Position numbers and translations under genes: made by a program. From JASLBX01 sp035762665 (GTDB taxonomy: Bacteria; Actinomycetota; Actinomycetes; Jiangellales; Jiangellaceae), in contig DASTNZ010000057.1 in assembly GCA_035762665.1 (NCBI GenBank), forward strand, positions 19,389 through 83,388: a stretch of 64,000 nt of DNA. The letters are read 5' to 3'. The first letter of the stretch is position 1. Every line of letters starts with the position of its first letter. The notes beneath the pieces are model-generated. The model was not told the DNA's origin and ran no database searches. It worked only from the letters and a program-made list of their open reading frames with translations. Of the stretch, positions 16,777-25,231 are shown piece after piece.

Positions 16777-18138
16777 ATGGATCGCCGCATCTTCGGGCTC
16801 GAGAATGAGTACGGCGTCACGTGTACGTTCCGGGGTCAGCGGCGGTTGTCACCCGACGAGGTGGCGCGATACCTGTTCCGCCGGGTCGTCACGTGGGGCC
16901 GTAGTAGCAACGTCTTTTTGTCCAATGGCGCCCGGCTCTACCTCGACGTCGGCAGCCACCCCGAATACGCCACCCCCGAGTGTGATTCCCTAGTGGACCT
17001 CGTCACGCACGACAAGGCCGGTGAGCGGGTCCTTGAGGGGCTGCTGGTGGACGCCGAGAAGCGGCTGCGCGAAGAAGGCATCGCCGGCGATGTCTACCTG
17101 TTCAAGAACAATACCGACTCGGCCGGCAACTCGTACGGCTGCCATGAGAACTACCTCGTCGGCCGGCATGGTGAATTCTCCCGGCTAGCGGACGTCCTGA
17201 TCCCATTCCTGGTCACGCGGCAGATGATCTGCGGCGCCGGCAAGGTGCTCCAGACCCCGCGGGGCGCGGTCTTCGCGGTGAGCCAGCGGGCCGAGCACAT
17301 CTGGGAAGGCGTGTCGAGCGCAACCACCCGGAGCCGACCCATCATCAACACCCGGGACGAGCCGCACGCCGACGCCGAGCGGTACCGCCGCCTGCATGTG
17401 ATCGTCGGCGACTCCAACATGAACGAGTGCACGACGCTGCTCAAGGTAGGCACGACCGACCTTGTGCTCCGGATGATCGAGGCCGGCGCCGGATTGCGCG
17501 ACCTGTCGCTGGAGAACCCAATCCGGGCAATCAGGGAGATAAGCCACGACGTCACCGGACGCCGCAGGGTTCGGCTTGCCAGCGGCCGTGAAGCTTCGGC
17601 GCTGGAGATCCAGGAGGAGTATTACTCGAAGGCCCGCGACTTCGTCGACCGGCGCAAGCTGGCGACACCGGTGATCAAGCGCGTCCTAGATCTCTGGGAG
17701 CGCACGATCAAGGCCATCGATTCCGGCGACCTGTCCCTGGTGGAGCGAGAGATCGACTGGGTGACCAAGTTACGCATGATCGAGCGGTACCGCGAGAAGC
17801 ACAATATGTCGCTGACCCACCCTCGGATCGCCCAGCTCGATCTCGCGTACCACGACATCCATCGCCGGCGCGGGCTGTACTACCTGCTGGAACGGCGTGG
17901 CGTCGTCGAGCGAGTGTGCCACGACGTGGCGATCTTCGCGGCAAAGTCCATCCCGCCGCAGACGACGCGGGCACGGCTGCGCGGCGAGTTCATCCGGCGG
18001 GCTCAGGAGCGGCGGCGCGATTTTACAGTGGACTGGGTTCACCTCAAGCTCAACGACCAGGCACAACGGACGGTGCTGTGCAAGGATCCGTTCCGGTCGG
18101 TTGATGAGCGTGTCGAGAAGCTCATTGCCAGCATGTAA
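16777..18138 (+). CDS. pafA: Pup-protein ligase PafA
   Basis: A 453-residue ATP-dependent ligase of the carboxylate-amine-ligase fold that phosphorylates the Pup C-terminal Glu and transfers it to substrate lysine. It begins MDRRIFGLENEYGVTC (Glu ligands). The catalytic Asp lies in RLYLDVGSHPEYATPE, and FKNNTDSAGNSYGCHENYL and NTRDEPHADAERYRRLH are shared with Dop. It lacks the Dop-specific loop, which separates it from the homologue at 13148. Confidence 0.97.
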   Translation: MDRRIFGLENEYGVTCTFRGQRRLSPDEVARYLFRRVVTWGRSSNVFLSNGARLYLDVGSHPEYATPECDSLVDLVTHDKAGERVLEGLLVDAEKRLREEGIAGDVYLFKNNTDSAGNSYGCHENYLVGRHGEFSRLADVLIPFLVTRQMICGAGKVLQTPRGAVFAVSQRAEHIWEGVSSATTRSRPIINTRDEPHADAERYRRLHVIVGDSNMNECTTLLKVGTTDLVLRMIEAGAGLRDLSLENPIRAIREISHDVTGRRRVRLASGREASALEIQEEYYSKARDFVDRRKLATPVIKRVLDLWERTIKAIDSGDLSLVEREIDWVTKLRMIERYREKHNMSLTHPRIAQLDLAYHDIHRRRGLYYLLERRGVVERVCHDVAIFAAKSIPPQTTRARLRGEFIRRAQERRRDFTVDWVHLKLNDQAQRTVLCKDPFRSVDERVEKLIASM

Positions 18139-18147
18139 CCTTCTCAT

Positions 18148-18174
18148 TTGCTTCTCAGTAACCCGAGTTAGGGT
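18148..18174 (+). promoter_or_regulatory. Promoter of the FKBP genes
   Basis: TTGCTT (18148-18153) and TAGGGT (18169-18174) with a 15-nt spacer, about 43 nt before GTG 18218. Unlike its neighbours this unit has a leader, with AGGAC as a weak ribosome site. Confidence 0.4.
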
Positions 18175-18217
18175 GGCACTGCGTTGTACGCCCTCTTCTT
18201 GTTAGGACATCTTCCTC

Positions 18218-19228
18218 GTGCGTAAATTCCCAGCCCTGGTCATAGCCGTGCTCGGAGCTGCCGTGACGCTCACCGCGTGCAACTCCGATTCCGGCGACGG
18301 CGACGGTGAGCTCAGCGCATCCGGTGAGTTCGGTGACAAGCCCGAGATCACTGTGCCGTCTGGCGACCCGTCCGAAGAGCTCGTCGTGGAGGTCCTCTCC
18401 CAAGGCGACGGTGCCGAGGTGGCTTCTGGCGACTTCCTTGTCGTCAACTACCTAGGCCAGACGTGGGAACCGCGGGATCCGGCCGACATACCTTCCGATG
18501 ACCCCACCGAGCCCACCGACCAGCCCACCGAGGAGCCGACGGAGGAACCAGCGGCTACCGAGGACGCTGCGGATTCCGACGGGAGCCCGGTGCCCTACAT
18601 CTTCGACAACTCGTACGACCGCGGCGAGCCCGTAGGCTTCAACGTCGGCGTTGGCCAGCTCATCCCGGGCTGGGACGAAGGGCTGGTCGGTCAGCAAGTG
18701 GGTTCACGGGTGCTCCTGTCGATCCCGCCGGACAAAGGGTACGGAGGCCAGGAAGGTCACGACTTGGCCGAGGACACCCTGGTCTTCGTGGTGGATATCA
18801 TCGACGCGTTCAACGTCAATTCCGAGATTTCCGGCGAGCCGGTCAGCGATTTGCCGGACGATCTTCCGACGGTGACCGGCGAAGGGGCGGACGAGCCGGT
18901 CGTCGAGTTCCCGGCGTCGGCCGAACCGGTGTCGGAGTCGACCACCGACCTGCTCATCGCCGGCGACGGCGCCGACCTTGGCGAGAACCTTGTCGTCAAG
19001 GCGCTGGAGGTGTCGTACGCAACGGGGGAGAACGGGTACTCGTCGTGGGCCGAGGGCCAGGTGACGGTGATCAATGTCCAGCAGATTCCGGGGTTGCTCG
19101 AAGCGCTGGAGGGGCAGAAGGCAGGGTCCCGGGTCCTGGTACGCATCGCTCCGGCGGACAACGTGACTGAGGAATCCCCTGACGGAGAGCCGATCGCCAT
19201 CGTCGTCGACATTGTGGGGAGCTACTGA
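18218..19228 (+). CDS. Secreted FKBP-type peptidyl-prolyl isomerase lipoprotein
   Basis: A 336-residue exported protein. A signal sequence with lipobox LTAC (Cys about residue 22) is followed by an acidic Ser/Asp/Gly linker. Then comes one FKBP domain interrupted by a Pro/Thr/Glu-rich insert (DPTEPTDQPTEEPTEEP) and ending GWDEGLVGQQVGSRVLLSIPPDKGYG, and a second, more divergent FKBP-like domain (about residues 225-336, QQIPGLLEALEGQKAGSRVLVRI). It probably assists folding of exported proteins at the membrane surface. It is followed after one base by a cytosolic FKBP gene. Confidence 0.9.
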   Translation: MRKFPALVIAVLGAAVTLTACNSDSGDGDGELSASGEFGDKPEITVPSGDPSEELVVEVLSQGDGAEVASGDFLVVNYLGQTWEPRDPADIPSDDPTEPTDQPTEEPTEEPAATEDAADSDGSPVPYIFDNSYDRGEPVGFNVGVGQLIPGWDEGLVGQQVGSRVLLSIPPDKGYGGQEGHDLAEDTLVFVVDIIDAFNVNSEISGEPVSDLPDDLPTVTGEGADEPVVEFPASAEPVSESTTDLLIAGDGADLGENLVVKALEVSYATGENGYSSWAEGQVTVINVQQIPGLLEALEGQKAGSRVLVRIAPADNVTEESPDGEPIAIVVDIVGSY

Positions 19229-19229
19229 C

Positions 19230-19622
19230 ATGGCGCTGCAGCGGCCAGAGATCGACTTCCCCGACTTTCCAGAGCCGGATGATCTGGTCACCGAGGACAT
19301 CGTGGTGGGCGAGGGAGCGGAGGCGGCAGCCGGCTCGACCGCCGTCGTGCACTACGTCGGTGTCGCGTACTCCACCGGCGAGGAGTTCGACGCCTCGTGG
19401 AATCGCGGAACCCCGTTCGCGTTCCCGCTCGGTGGCGGCAAGGTCATCGCCGGCTGGGACCAGGGAGTACAAGGGATGAAGGTCGGTGGACGGCGACGCC
19501 TGGTGATTCCGCCGCATCTGGGTTATGGCGATCATGGGGCCGGCCAGGTGATCGCCCCAGGGGAGACGCTGATCTTCGTCGTCGACCTGCTCGACGTCCG
19601 CTTAAGTCCGAAGTCCGGTTGA
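19230..19622 (+). CDS. FKBP-type peptidyl-prolyl cis-trans isomerase
   Basis: A 130-residue single-domain FKBP with no signal peptide. Active-site segments include VVHYVGVAYSTGEEFDASW, GGGKVIAGWDQGVQGMKVGGRR and IPPHLGYGDHGAGQVIAPGETLIFVVDLLDV. ATG 19230 is one base after the lipoprotein stop; the longer frame from 19212 lies inside the previous gene. Its end converges on the DUF3866 gene with only 5 bp between. Confidence 0.93.
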   Translation: MALQRPEIDFPDFPEPDDLVTEDIVVGEGAEAAAGSTAVVHYVGVAYSTGEEFDASWNRGTPFAFPLGGGKVIAGWDQGVQGMKVGGRRRLVIPPHLGYGDHGAGQVIAPGETLIFVVDLLDVRLSPKSG

Positions 19623-19627
19623 TCGAA

Positions 19628-20698
19628 CTACAGCAGGGACGCGGTGTGGCGGCCGGCCGCGGCGGCAGCGAGGAAGTACTCGGTGTCTTCGTCCAGCCTG
19701 CGGCCCATCGTCGACAACGTCACTGGAGCGGCCCGTAGAGCCTCCAGCAACCCGTCGACAGGCACGGTGACAATCTGGTGCCGCGCCAGAGTCGCAGCCT
19801 GCTCGCGGACAGTGTCGCCGAACGGCCCCGGCAGGTCGGGTACAACGACGTCGGCCGGCGTGAGTGCCACCTGCCCGTAGGCCGTCAGGCTGTGGTGCGA
19901 CACGCCGTGGTGCCGCTCCCGCGGGTCGGTGGAGCTGATCCGCAACGAGGCGACCGGGCGGCCGGCCAGCACCGACACCGCATTGACCGCCTCCCCGCAG
20001 GCCACGCCCGAGAATCCCCATCGGGTGCCGGTGCCCAGGTTGCCCGGCCCCTGCGTGACGACGGCCAGATCGGCTCCGAGCACGCGCCGGGCGGCCAACA
20101 AACCGGTGTGCAATGTCACCGCCTCTGCGTCCCCACCGAAGGCTTGGCCGACCGTGACGGCGCCGGCGAGCCAGTCTGCGTCCCGCAACGCCGAGACCGT
20201 TCGGCTGAACCACAGCGGCAGAGCCCCGCCGTCGGTCATGACGTAAACGACCCGCGCCGCGGGAGCAGCGTCTCGTAGCCCTGCGAGCACGGCCGGAAGG
20301 GCCGAATGCAGGTCGGCGATCACGACCGGCATGCCGCCCAGCGAGTCGGCGTCGCGGAGCAACTCATGGTGCGGAGAGTCCTGCTCGTCGACGCCCAGGA
20401 CGGTCGCTTGCAGCGGCGTATAGCGGGCCTTGACGAGGTGCCCACGGCTCGGTGGCGGATCCTCGGGTAGCCGGTCCGGCAGAGCTACGACCAGCGCATA
20501 CCCGCCCGTCCCGAGTCCCAGCGCCAGTGCTCCGGTGTTGAGGAGCACCCGGTCGCCGACCCGCGGTTCGCCGACCAAATCCGGGTAGGCTAAGGCAGCG
20601 ATGAGATCGCCGTCACCGCCCACAACTACTGCCAGCTCGCGCGCACCGACCCACGTCCGGCGAACCGACATCACGACACCACTACGCCATCGGACCAC
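19628..20698 (-). CDS. DUF3866-family protein
   Basis: A 356-residue cytosolic protein of a conserved family (DUF3866) of unknown function. Beta-rich N-terminal region (VGDRVLLNTGALALGLGTGGYALVVAL), then an alpha/beta part with GNLGTGTRWGFSGVACGEAVNAVSVLAGRP and SSTDPRERHHGVSHHSL, whose His pairs could be functional. It is divergent from pafB. Start GTG 20698 is fixed by TAGCCT 6 nt upstream, giving a leaderless message. Confidence 0.8.
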   Translation of the reverse strand: MVRWRSGVVMSVRRTWVGARELAVVVGGDGDLIAALAYPDLVGEPRVGDRVLLNTGALALGLGTGGYALVVALPDRLPEDPPPSRGHLVKARYTPLQATVLGVDEQDSPHHELLRDADSLGGMPVVIADLHSALPAVLAGLRDAAPAARVVYVMTDGGALPLWFSRTVSALRDADWLAGAVTVGQAFGGDAEAVTLHTGLLAARRVLGADLAVVTQGPGNLGTGTRWGFSGVACGEAVNAVSVLAGRPVASLRISSTDPRERHHGVSHHSLTAYGQVALTPADVVVPDLPGPFGDTVREQAATLARHQIVTVPVDGLLEALRAAPVTLSTMGRRLDEDTEYFLAAAAAGRHTASLL

Positions 20699-20704
20699 GC
20701 CCCG

Positions 20705-20726
20705 AGGCTAGTGACTCGGCTAGCCT
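20705..20726. promoter_or_regulatory. Divergent promoter pair, DUF3866 gene and pafB
   Basis: AGGCTA-N10-TAGCCT: the two -10 hexamers TAGCCT face away from each other as an inverted repeat. The minus-strand copy is 6 nt from the DUF3866 GTG. The plus-strand copy is 27 nt from the pafB start and leaves room for the Shine-Dalgarno GGAGGGGAAGGGG. Confidence 0.6.
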
Positions 20727-20753
20727 CTCGTGTGGAGGGGAAGGGGACTGGCG

Positions 20754-21716
20754 GTGAACCAGGCCAAGAGCGAGCGGCTGATGAACCTCGTCATCTGCCT
20801 GCTGGTGTCTCGCGGTTACGTGCCGAAGAGCCGCATCCGGCAGGTGGTGGGCGGCTACGGAGAGCAGTCTCCTGAGGCCTTTGAGCGGATGTTCGAGCGC
20901 GACAAGGAAGAGCTCCGCGAGCTCGGGATCCCTATCGAAACCGGTTCGTTCGACCCCTTCGGGGATGAGGAGCCGGGGTATCGAATCCGCCGCCAGGAGT
21001 TCGAGCTGCCGGAGATAAGCCTGGAGCCCGACGAAGCTGCCGTGATCGGCTTGGCCGCGCGGGTGTGGCAGCACGCCAGCCTGGCCGAGGCCACCAGTAG
21101 CGCGGTACTCAAGCTGCGCGCGGCCGGTGTGGACACCGACACCTCCGCGCTGGCCGCGATCGAGCCGAGGCTGGCCGTCGAGGAGCCGGCGTTCTGGCCG
21201 ATGTGGGAGGCAGTGCGCGACCGGACGCCCGTTACGTTCTCGTATCGCAAGAACCCGACCGGGCGCGCGATGCAGCGGCAACTGCAGCCGTGGAGCGTGC
21301 TGTCCTGGCACGGCCGCTGGTACGTCGTAGGTCACGATCTGGCGCGCAACGGTCCGCGCCTGTTCCGGCTGTCGCGGATCGTAAGTGACGTCATGGCGGC
21401 TGGTGAGCCAGGCTCGTACGACGTCCCGCCGGCGGAGCGGGTCCGCGAGGCCGCGGGGGCGCTGGCACCCGCCCGGCAGACGGCGAGCGCCCGCATCCGG
21501 GTCCGCCAGAGCAGCGGGTACGGCCTGCGGCGGCGAGCGACCGGCATCCGGGTTGGTTCGGACGGGTGGGACGAGCTGAGCGTCCCGTACTCGGACGGTG
21601 GCGTCCTGGCCGAAGAGCTGGCCGGGTACGGCGCTGATGTGGTGGCTATGGAGCCGGAGGACGTTCGTAAGCGTTGCGTAGAACGCCTCCGCGCTGTGGT
21701 GGAGGCCGCCGCGTGA
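20754..21716 (+). CDS. pafB: PafB, WYL-domain transcription regulator
   Basis: A 320-residue protein: N-terminal winged helix-turn-helix (SERLMNLVICLLVSRGYVPKSRIRQ), central WCX region and a C-terminal WYL domain (FSYRKNPTGRAMQRQLQPWSVLSWHGRWYVVGHD, with R-L-F-R-LSRI after). PafB and PafC together activate the LexA/RecA-independent DNA-damage response in mycobacteria. GTG 20754 is chosen because it follows a strong purine-rich Shine-Dalgarno. The frame extends to GTG 20730, but that lies only 3 nt past the -10 element. Confidence 0.92.
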   Translation: MNQAKSERLMNLVICLLVSRGYVPKSRIRQVVGGYGEQSPEAFERMFERDKEELRELGIPIETGSFDPFGDEEPGYRIRRQEFELPEISLEPDEAAVIGLAARVWQHASLAEATSSAVLKLRAAGVDTDTSALAAIEPRLAVEEPAFWPMWEAVRDRTPVTFSYRKNPTGRAMQRQLQPWSVLSWHGRWYVVGHDLARNGPRLFRLSRIVSDVMAAGEPGSYDVPPAERVREAAGALAPARQTASARIRVRQSSGYGLRRRATGIRVGSDGWDELSVPYSDGGVLAEELAGYGADVVAMEPEDVRKRCVERLRAVVEAAA

Positions 21717-22708
21717 CCCAGCGAGCAAGCGGAGCGCAGCAGCAGGTAGCGCGCCTGCTGTCGCTGTTGCCGTATCTGCTGTCGCATCCGAACGCGCGGG
21801 TCTCGGATGTAGCCGAACTGTTCGGTGTCAGCGAGCGTCAGATCCTGCGCGACCTCAACGTGCTGTGGTTCTCCGGGCTGCCCGGGCTCGCCATGGGTGA
21901 CTACATCGAGGTCGACATGGATGCCGTGGAGGGTGATGGCGTCATCAGCGTGTCGAACGCCGATTACCTGGCCAGGCCGTTGAAGCTGGGAACCGACGAG
22001 GCGCTGGCGCTGGTCGTGGCTTTGCGCACGCTGGCGGCGATGCCCGGGTCGTACGACAGGGGCGCCATCGATCGCGCGATCGCGAAGCTTGAGCAGGCGG
22101 CGGGCTCGGCGGCGGAGCGAGCCGGCGATGTGCGAGTCGAGGTGGACGGCGACTCGGTGGCAGAGGTCGCAGCGGTCGTCCGGCGTGCGCTGGACGAGAA
22201 GCGGCGGCTGCACCTGTCGTACTGGGTTCCGGGTCGCGACGAGACGACCGAGCGCGACGTCGACCCGATGCGGCTGGCGCTCGCCGATGGACGGCTTTAC
22301 CTCGAAGGGTGGTGCCGCCGCGCGGAGGCTGAGCGGCTGTTCCGCCTGGATCGGGTGGCGGCGATCTCGATCCTGGACGTGCCGGCGTCCGTCCCGCCAC
22401 AAGCCCGAACGCGCGACCTGGGCGCTGGCATCTTCCAGCCAGCGCCGGACGACGAGCTGGTGACGCTCGCCGTGACCCCCGCCGGCCGGTGGGTCGCCGA
22501 GTATTACCCGTGCGAGTCGGTCACCGAGCATGAGGACGGCGGGCTGACGATCCGGCTGCGCGTCGCCGACCGGCGCTGGCTGCGGCGCCTGGTGCTCCGG
22601 CTGGGCGGTACCGGCCGGGTGGTGGAGCCTGGCGACCTCGCCGCCGAGGTTGTGGCCGAGGCCAAGGCGGCACTTGCGGTCAACGATTTGCAGTCAGGGC
22701 GGGGGTGA
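21713..22708 (+). CDS. pafC: PafC, WYL-domain transcription regulator
   Basis: A 331-residue paralogue of PafB with the same layout: N-terminal helix-turn-helix (QQVARLLSLLPYLLSHPNARVSDVAELFGVSERQILRDL), central region, and WYL domain (LHLSYWVPGRDETTERDVDPMRLALADGRLYLEGWC, RLFRLDRV). GTG 21713 overlaps the pafB stop (GTGA), so the two subunits are translationally coupled, consistent with a 1:1 complex. The upstream extension of the frame lies inside pafB. Confidence 0.92.
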   Translation: MTQRASGAQQQVARLLSLLPYLLSHPNARVSDVAELFGVSERQILRDLNVLWFSGLPGLAMGDYIEVDMDAVEGDGVISVSNADYLARPLKLGTDEALALVVALRTLAAMPGSYDRGAIDRAIAKLEQAAGSAAERAGDVRVEVDGDSVAEVAAVVRRALDEKRRLHLSYWVPGRDETTERDVDPMRLALADGRLYLEGWCRRAEAERLFRLDRVAAISILDVPASVPPQARTRDLGAGIFQPAPDDELVTLAVTPAGRWVAEYYPCESVTEHEDGGLTIRLRVADRRWLRRLVLRLGGTGRVVEPGDLAAEVVAEAKAALAVNDLQSGRG

Positions 22709-22714
22709 GATCCG

Positions 22715-22888
22715 ATGTCGACGGCGGCCATCGTCCTGTGGATCGTTGCTGGATTGCTGTTCGTCGGGGCGGTGACGCTGGTCCTCCTGTCCGTGCGGAC
22801 GGCGTGGCGGAGCCTGGCCGGACTTGGCAGGGAGGTGGGTGGCCTGTCCAGCGATCTGGAAGCGGTCGTAGGATCGCCCCGCAAGTGA
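22715..22888 (+). CDS. Small single-pass membrane protein (57 aa)
   Basis: ATG 22715 to TGA 22888 encodes 57 residues: MSTAAIVLWIVAGLLFVGAV continues as one strong transmembrane helix through TLVLLSV, then a short basic/amphipathic tail ending VVGSPRK. It starts 6 nt after the pafC stop, so it is probably translated from the same mRNA. It is too short for most gene finders. Function is unknown; the position between pafC and tatA suggests checking for conservation in that slot. Confidence 0.6.
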   Translation: MSTAAIVLWIVAGLLFVGAVTLVLLSVRTAWRSLAGLGREVGGLSSDLEAVVGSPRK

Positions 22889-22964
22889 GCGAGGTGGGCC
22901 GCTTAGGGCATCAGGCCCGTCGGACATACCATTGAGGTCAGGCCCTACGAGGAGAGGTCACACC

Positions 22965-23249
22965 ATGGGCACAATCGGAACCTGGCAGCTGCTGATCGTC
23001 GCTGCGCTCGTCGTGCTGCTGTTCGGGGCCCGGCGGCTGCCCGAGCTGGCGCGCGGACTTGGTAGCTCGCTTCGGATCTTCAAGGCAGAGACCAAGGAGA
23101 TGATGGAGGACGACAAGAAGTCCACCCCCCAGGTCAGCCCCGGCACCGCCGAGCAGGCACAGTCGGCCGAGCCGACGCGCGCAGCTGAGCCCACGCCGCA
23201 GGCGGAGTCCGCCGAGCGGCGGGGTGAATCGTCCAACCGCGACGCCTGA
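22965..23249 (+). CDS. tatA: Sec-independent translocase subunit TatA
   Basis: A 94-residue Tat component: short N-terminus, one transmembrane helix (LLIVAALVVLLFGARRLPELARG with the FGxxxLP hinge), amphipathic helix (LGSSLRIFKAETKEMMED) and a polar Pro/Glu/Ala-rich tail. ATG 22965 follows GGAGAGG at a good distance. It is paired with tatC 17 nt downstream; tatB is not here, as usual in actinobacteria. Confidence 0.95.
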   Translation: MGTIGTWQLLIVAALVVLLFGARRLPELARGLGSSLRIFKAETKEMMEDDKKSTPQVSPGTAEQAQSAEPTRAAEPTPQAESAERRGESSNRDA

Positions 23250-23266
23250 TAGGGGGCGGCGGGGTC

Positions 23267-24139
23267 GTGGCGACCATCCTCGGCCGTCGCGGTAAGGGGT
23301 CTCGCCCGAAGAAGGATCCCGAGGGGCGGATGACCCTTGGGGAGCACCTGCGCGAACTCAGATCGCGGTTGGTCAAGGCAGGGCTGGCGGTCGTGCTGTT
23401 CGGCACCGTCGGCTTCGTCTTCCGGAACGAGATCATCGAGTTCCTGACGGACTCGATGTACGAAGCAGCGGCCCGGACCGGCGCAGAAGCGACCCGGGCG
23501 ACGTACACCAGTCCGACGGATCCGCTCTTCGTGCCGATGCGGATCGCGTTGATCACGGGGGTGGTACTCGCGGCGCCCGTGTGGATCTATCAGCTCTGGG
23601 CGTTCATCACGCCGGCGCTCTACCGCAACGAGCGCCGGTGGGCCGCCGCGGTCATCGGTGCCGCCGTGCCGATGTTCGGTGCCGGGGTCGCCATTGCCAT
23701 ATGGATGATGCCCAAGGCGTGGGAGTTCCTGCTCAGCTTCACCCCGACGGATCTGGTCGACAACCTGATTCCGTTTCCGGAGTATCTGTCGTTCGTCATC
23801 CGTATCGTCCTGGTGTTCGGCATCGGTTTCCTCTTGCCGATCTTCGTCGTCCTGCTGAATGCAGTGGGGGTGCTGCGGCACGAAACGTTGTCGTCGGCAA
23901 GGCGCTGGGTCATCGTCGGCATCTTCGCCTTCGGTGCCGTCGCGACGCCGACCGGCGACCCCTTAACCTTGATGATGCTGTCCACGCCGATGTGGTTGCT
24001 GTTCGAGGCGGCCGTCGTCGTGTGCCGCATCATGGATCGCCGCAGGGACCGGTTGACCGGAATGGAACTCTCGGACGATGAAGCGACTCCGGTCGAACAA
24101 CTCGAGAAGTTCGGTCGCATCGACGACGACATCACCTGA
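23267..24139 (+). CDS. tatC: Twin-arginine translocase subunit TatC
   Basis: A 290-residue polytopic protein with six predicted membrane helices. The N-terminal motif MTLGEHLRELRSRLVKAG (signal-peptide recognition) and the FxLPxxxxxL-type segment GIGFLLPIFVVLLNAVGV are evident, with a cytosolic N-terminal extension of about 20 residues (GRRGKGSRPKKDPEGR). It receives RR signal peptides and recruits TatA. GTG 23267 is used; an internal ATG at 23330 would remove the basic extension. Confidence 0.95.
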   Translation: MATILGRRGKGSRPKKDPEGRMTLGEHLRELRSRLVKAGLAVVLFGTVGFVFRNEIIEFLTDSMYEAAARTGAEATRATYTSPTDPLFVPMRIALITGVVLAAPVWIYQLWAFITPALYRNERRWAAAVIGAAVPMFGAGVAIAIWMMPKAWEFLLSFTPTDLVDNLIPFPEYLSFVIRIVLVFGIGFLLPIFVVLLNAVGVLRHETLSSARRWVIVGIFAFGAVATPTGDPLTLMMLSTPMWLLFEAAVVVCRIMDRRRDRLTGMELSDDEATPVEQLEKFGRIDDDIT

Positions 24140-24209
24140 GCGGCAGATCCATCGTCTCTAAGCATGCGTCGCCCATGGTCATGCTGAACGTGATCACCGG
24201 CGGGGGCGC

Positions 24210-24215
24210 TAGTGT
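24210..24215 (+). promoter_or_regulatory. -10 element (TAGTGT) of the lipid kinase gene
   Basis: TAGTGT lies 6 nt before GTG 24222; leaderless pattern. Confidence 0.55.
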
Positions 24216-24221
24216 TCGGGC

Positions 24222-25109
24222 GTGGACCGTGAAATCGCCCTGCTCATCAACCCCACCTCCGGCGGTGGTCTCGGCGCGCGCGCCGGCAAGGCCGCCGCGG
24301 AGCGCCTGCGCAGCGCCGGCTTGGCTGTCCGCGCCCTGGTCGGCCGCGATGTCCAGGAGAGCCAGAACCTGGCCCGTGAGGTCGTCGAGGGCGGCGCGGC
24401 CGGTCTCGTGGTCGTGGGCGGCGACGGAATGGTTCATCTCGGCCTGCAGGCCGCCGGCGGCACCGACGTCCCCTTCGGTGTGATCCCGGCCGGCAGCGGC
24501 AATGACTTTGCCAGGTCCCTAGACATCCCGCTAACTGACGCCGAAGCGGCGGCCGACGTCGTGGCACGGGCCCACGAACGCAAGATCGACCTCGGCCGGG
24601 CGGGTGGGCAGTGGTTCGGCTGTGTCGTGGCGGCCGGCTTCGACGCGCGGGTGAACGACCGGGCCAACCGGATGCGGTGGCCGCGCGGCCGCCTCCGGTA
24701 CAACGTCGCCATGCTGGCCGAGCTGGGGGTCTTCCGTCCGGTCAGGTACCAGATGGAGCTGGACGGCGAACCCTGGATCACCGACGCGATGCTGGTGACC
24801 ATAGGCAATGGGCCCAGCTACGGCGGCGGTATGAAGGTGACCCCGGACGCGCTACTTGACGACGAACTGCTCGACGTGCTGGTCGTCAAGCCCATCTCGA
24901 AGCTCCGGTTCCTGACCGTGTTTCCCAAGGTGTACTCCGGAGCCCATGTCCGGCTGCCGTACGTCGAAGTGCGCAGGGCGCGGCGAGTGCACGTCGAGGC
25001 CGACTCGATCATTGCCTACGTCGACGGCGAACGGCTGGGTCCGCTGCCGCAGACCTTCGAGGCCGTCCCGGCCGCGCTCCGGGTGTTCGTCCCATCACCA
25101 ACCCGCTGA
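24222..25109 (+). CDS. Diacylglycerol/lipid kinase (DagK/YegS family)
   Basis: A 295-residue soluble lipid kinase. It opens with LLINPTSGGG, has the nucleotide-binding GGDGMVHLGLQAAGGTDVPFGVIPAGSGNDFARSL motif block, the GPSYGGGMKVTPDA segment and a C-terminal VEADSIIAYVDGE-type DGE motif. It phosphorylates diacylglycerol or a related lipid to recycle phosphatidic acid. The TGA stop is itself part of the long palindrome at 25104-25207. Confidence 0.9.
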   Translation: MDREIALLINPTSGGGLGARAGKAAAERLRSAGLAVRALVGRDVQESQNLAREVVEGGAAGLVVVGGDGMVHLGLQAAGGTDVPFGVIPAGSGNDFARSLDIPLTDAEAAADVVARAHERKIDLGRAGGQWFGCVVAAGFDARVNDRANRMRWPRGRLRYNVAMLAELGVFRPVRYQMELDGEPWITDAMLVTIGNGPSYGGGMKVTPDALLDDELLDVLVVKPISKLRFLTVFPKVYSGAHVRLPYVEVRRARRVHVEADSIIAYVDGERLGPLPQTFEAVPAALRVFVPSPTR

Positions 25110-25207
25110 TCATGCAAGAGCCGGGCGACACACCGAAATGTCCGGTGCGTAAGCATGTCGCATTACCGGACAAATGGGCGTGTCGCCCGGCTCTTGCATG
25201 ATCAGCG
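25104..25207. repeat. Long TGATC palindrome, perfect 28-bp arms (element 5)
   Basis: Left arm 25104-25131 (CGCTGATCATGCAAGAGC then CGGGCGACAC) is the exact reverse complement of the right arm 25180-25207, a 28/28 match. The 48-nt interior contains a second stem TGTCCGGT (25139-25146) / ACCGGACA (25165-25172). The dagK stop codon is in the left arm and the helY -10 element begins 13 nt after the right arm. Confidence 0.9.
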
Positions 25208-25219
25208 GACGGGGGTCTG

Positions 25220-25225
25220 TAGCGT
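25220..25225 (+). promoter_or_regulatory. -10 element (TAGCGT) of helY
   Basis: TAGCGT lies 6 nt before ATG 25232; leaderless pattern. Confidence 0.55.
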
Positions 25226-25231
25226 GACGGT

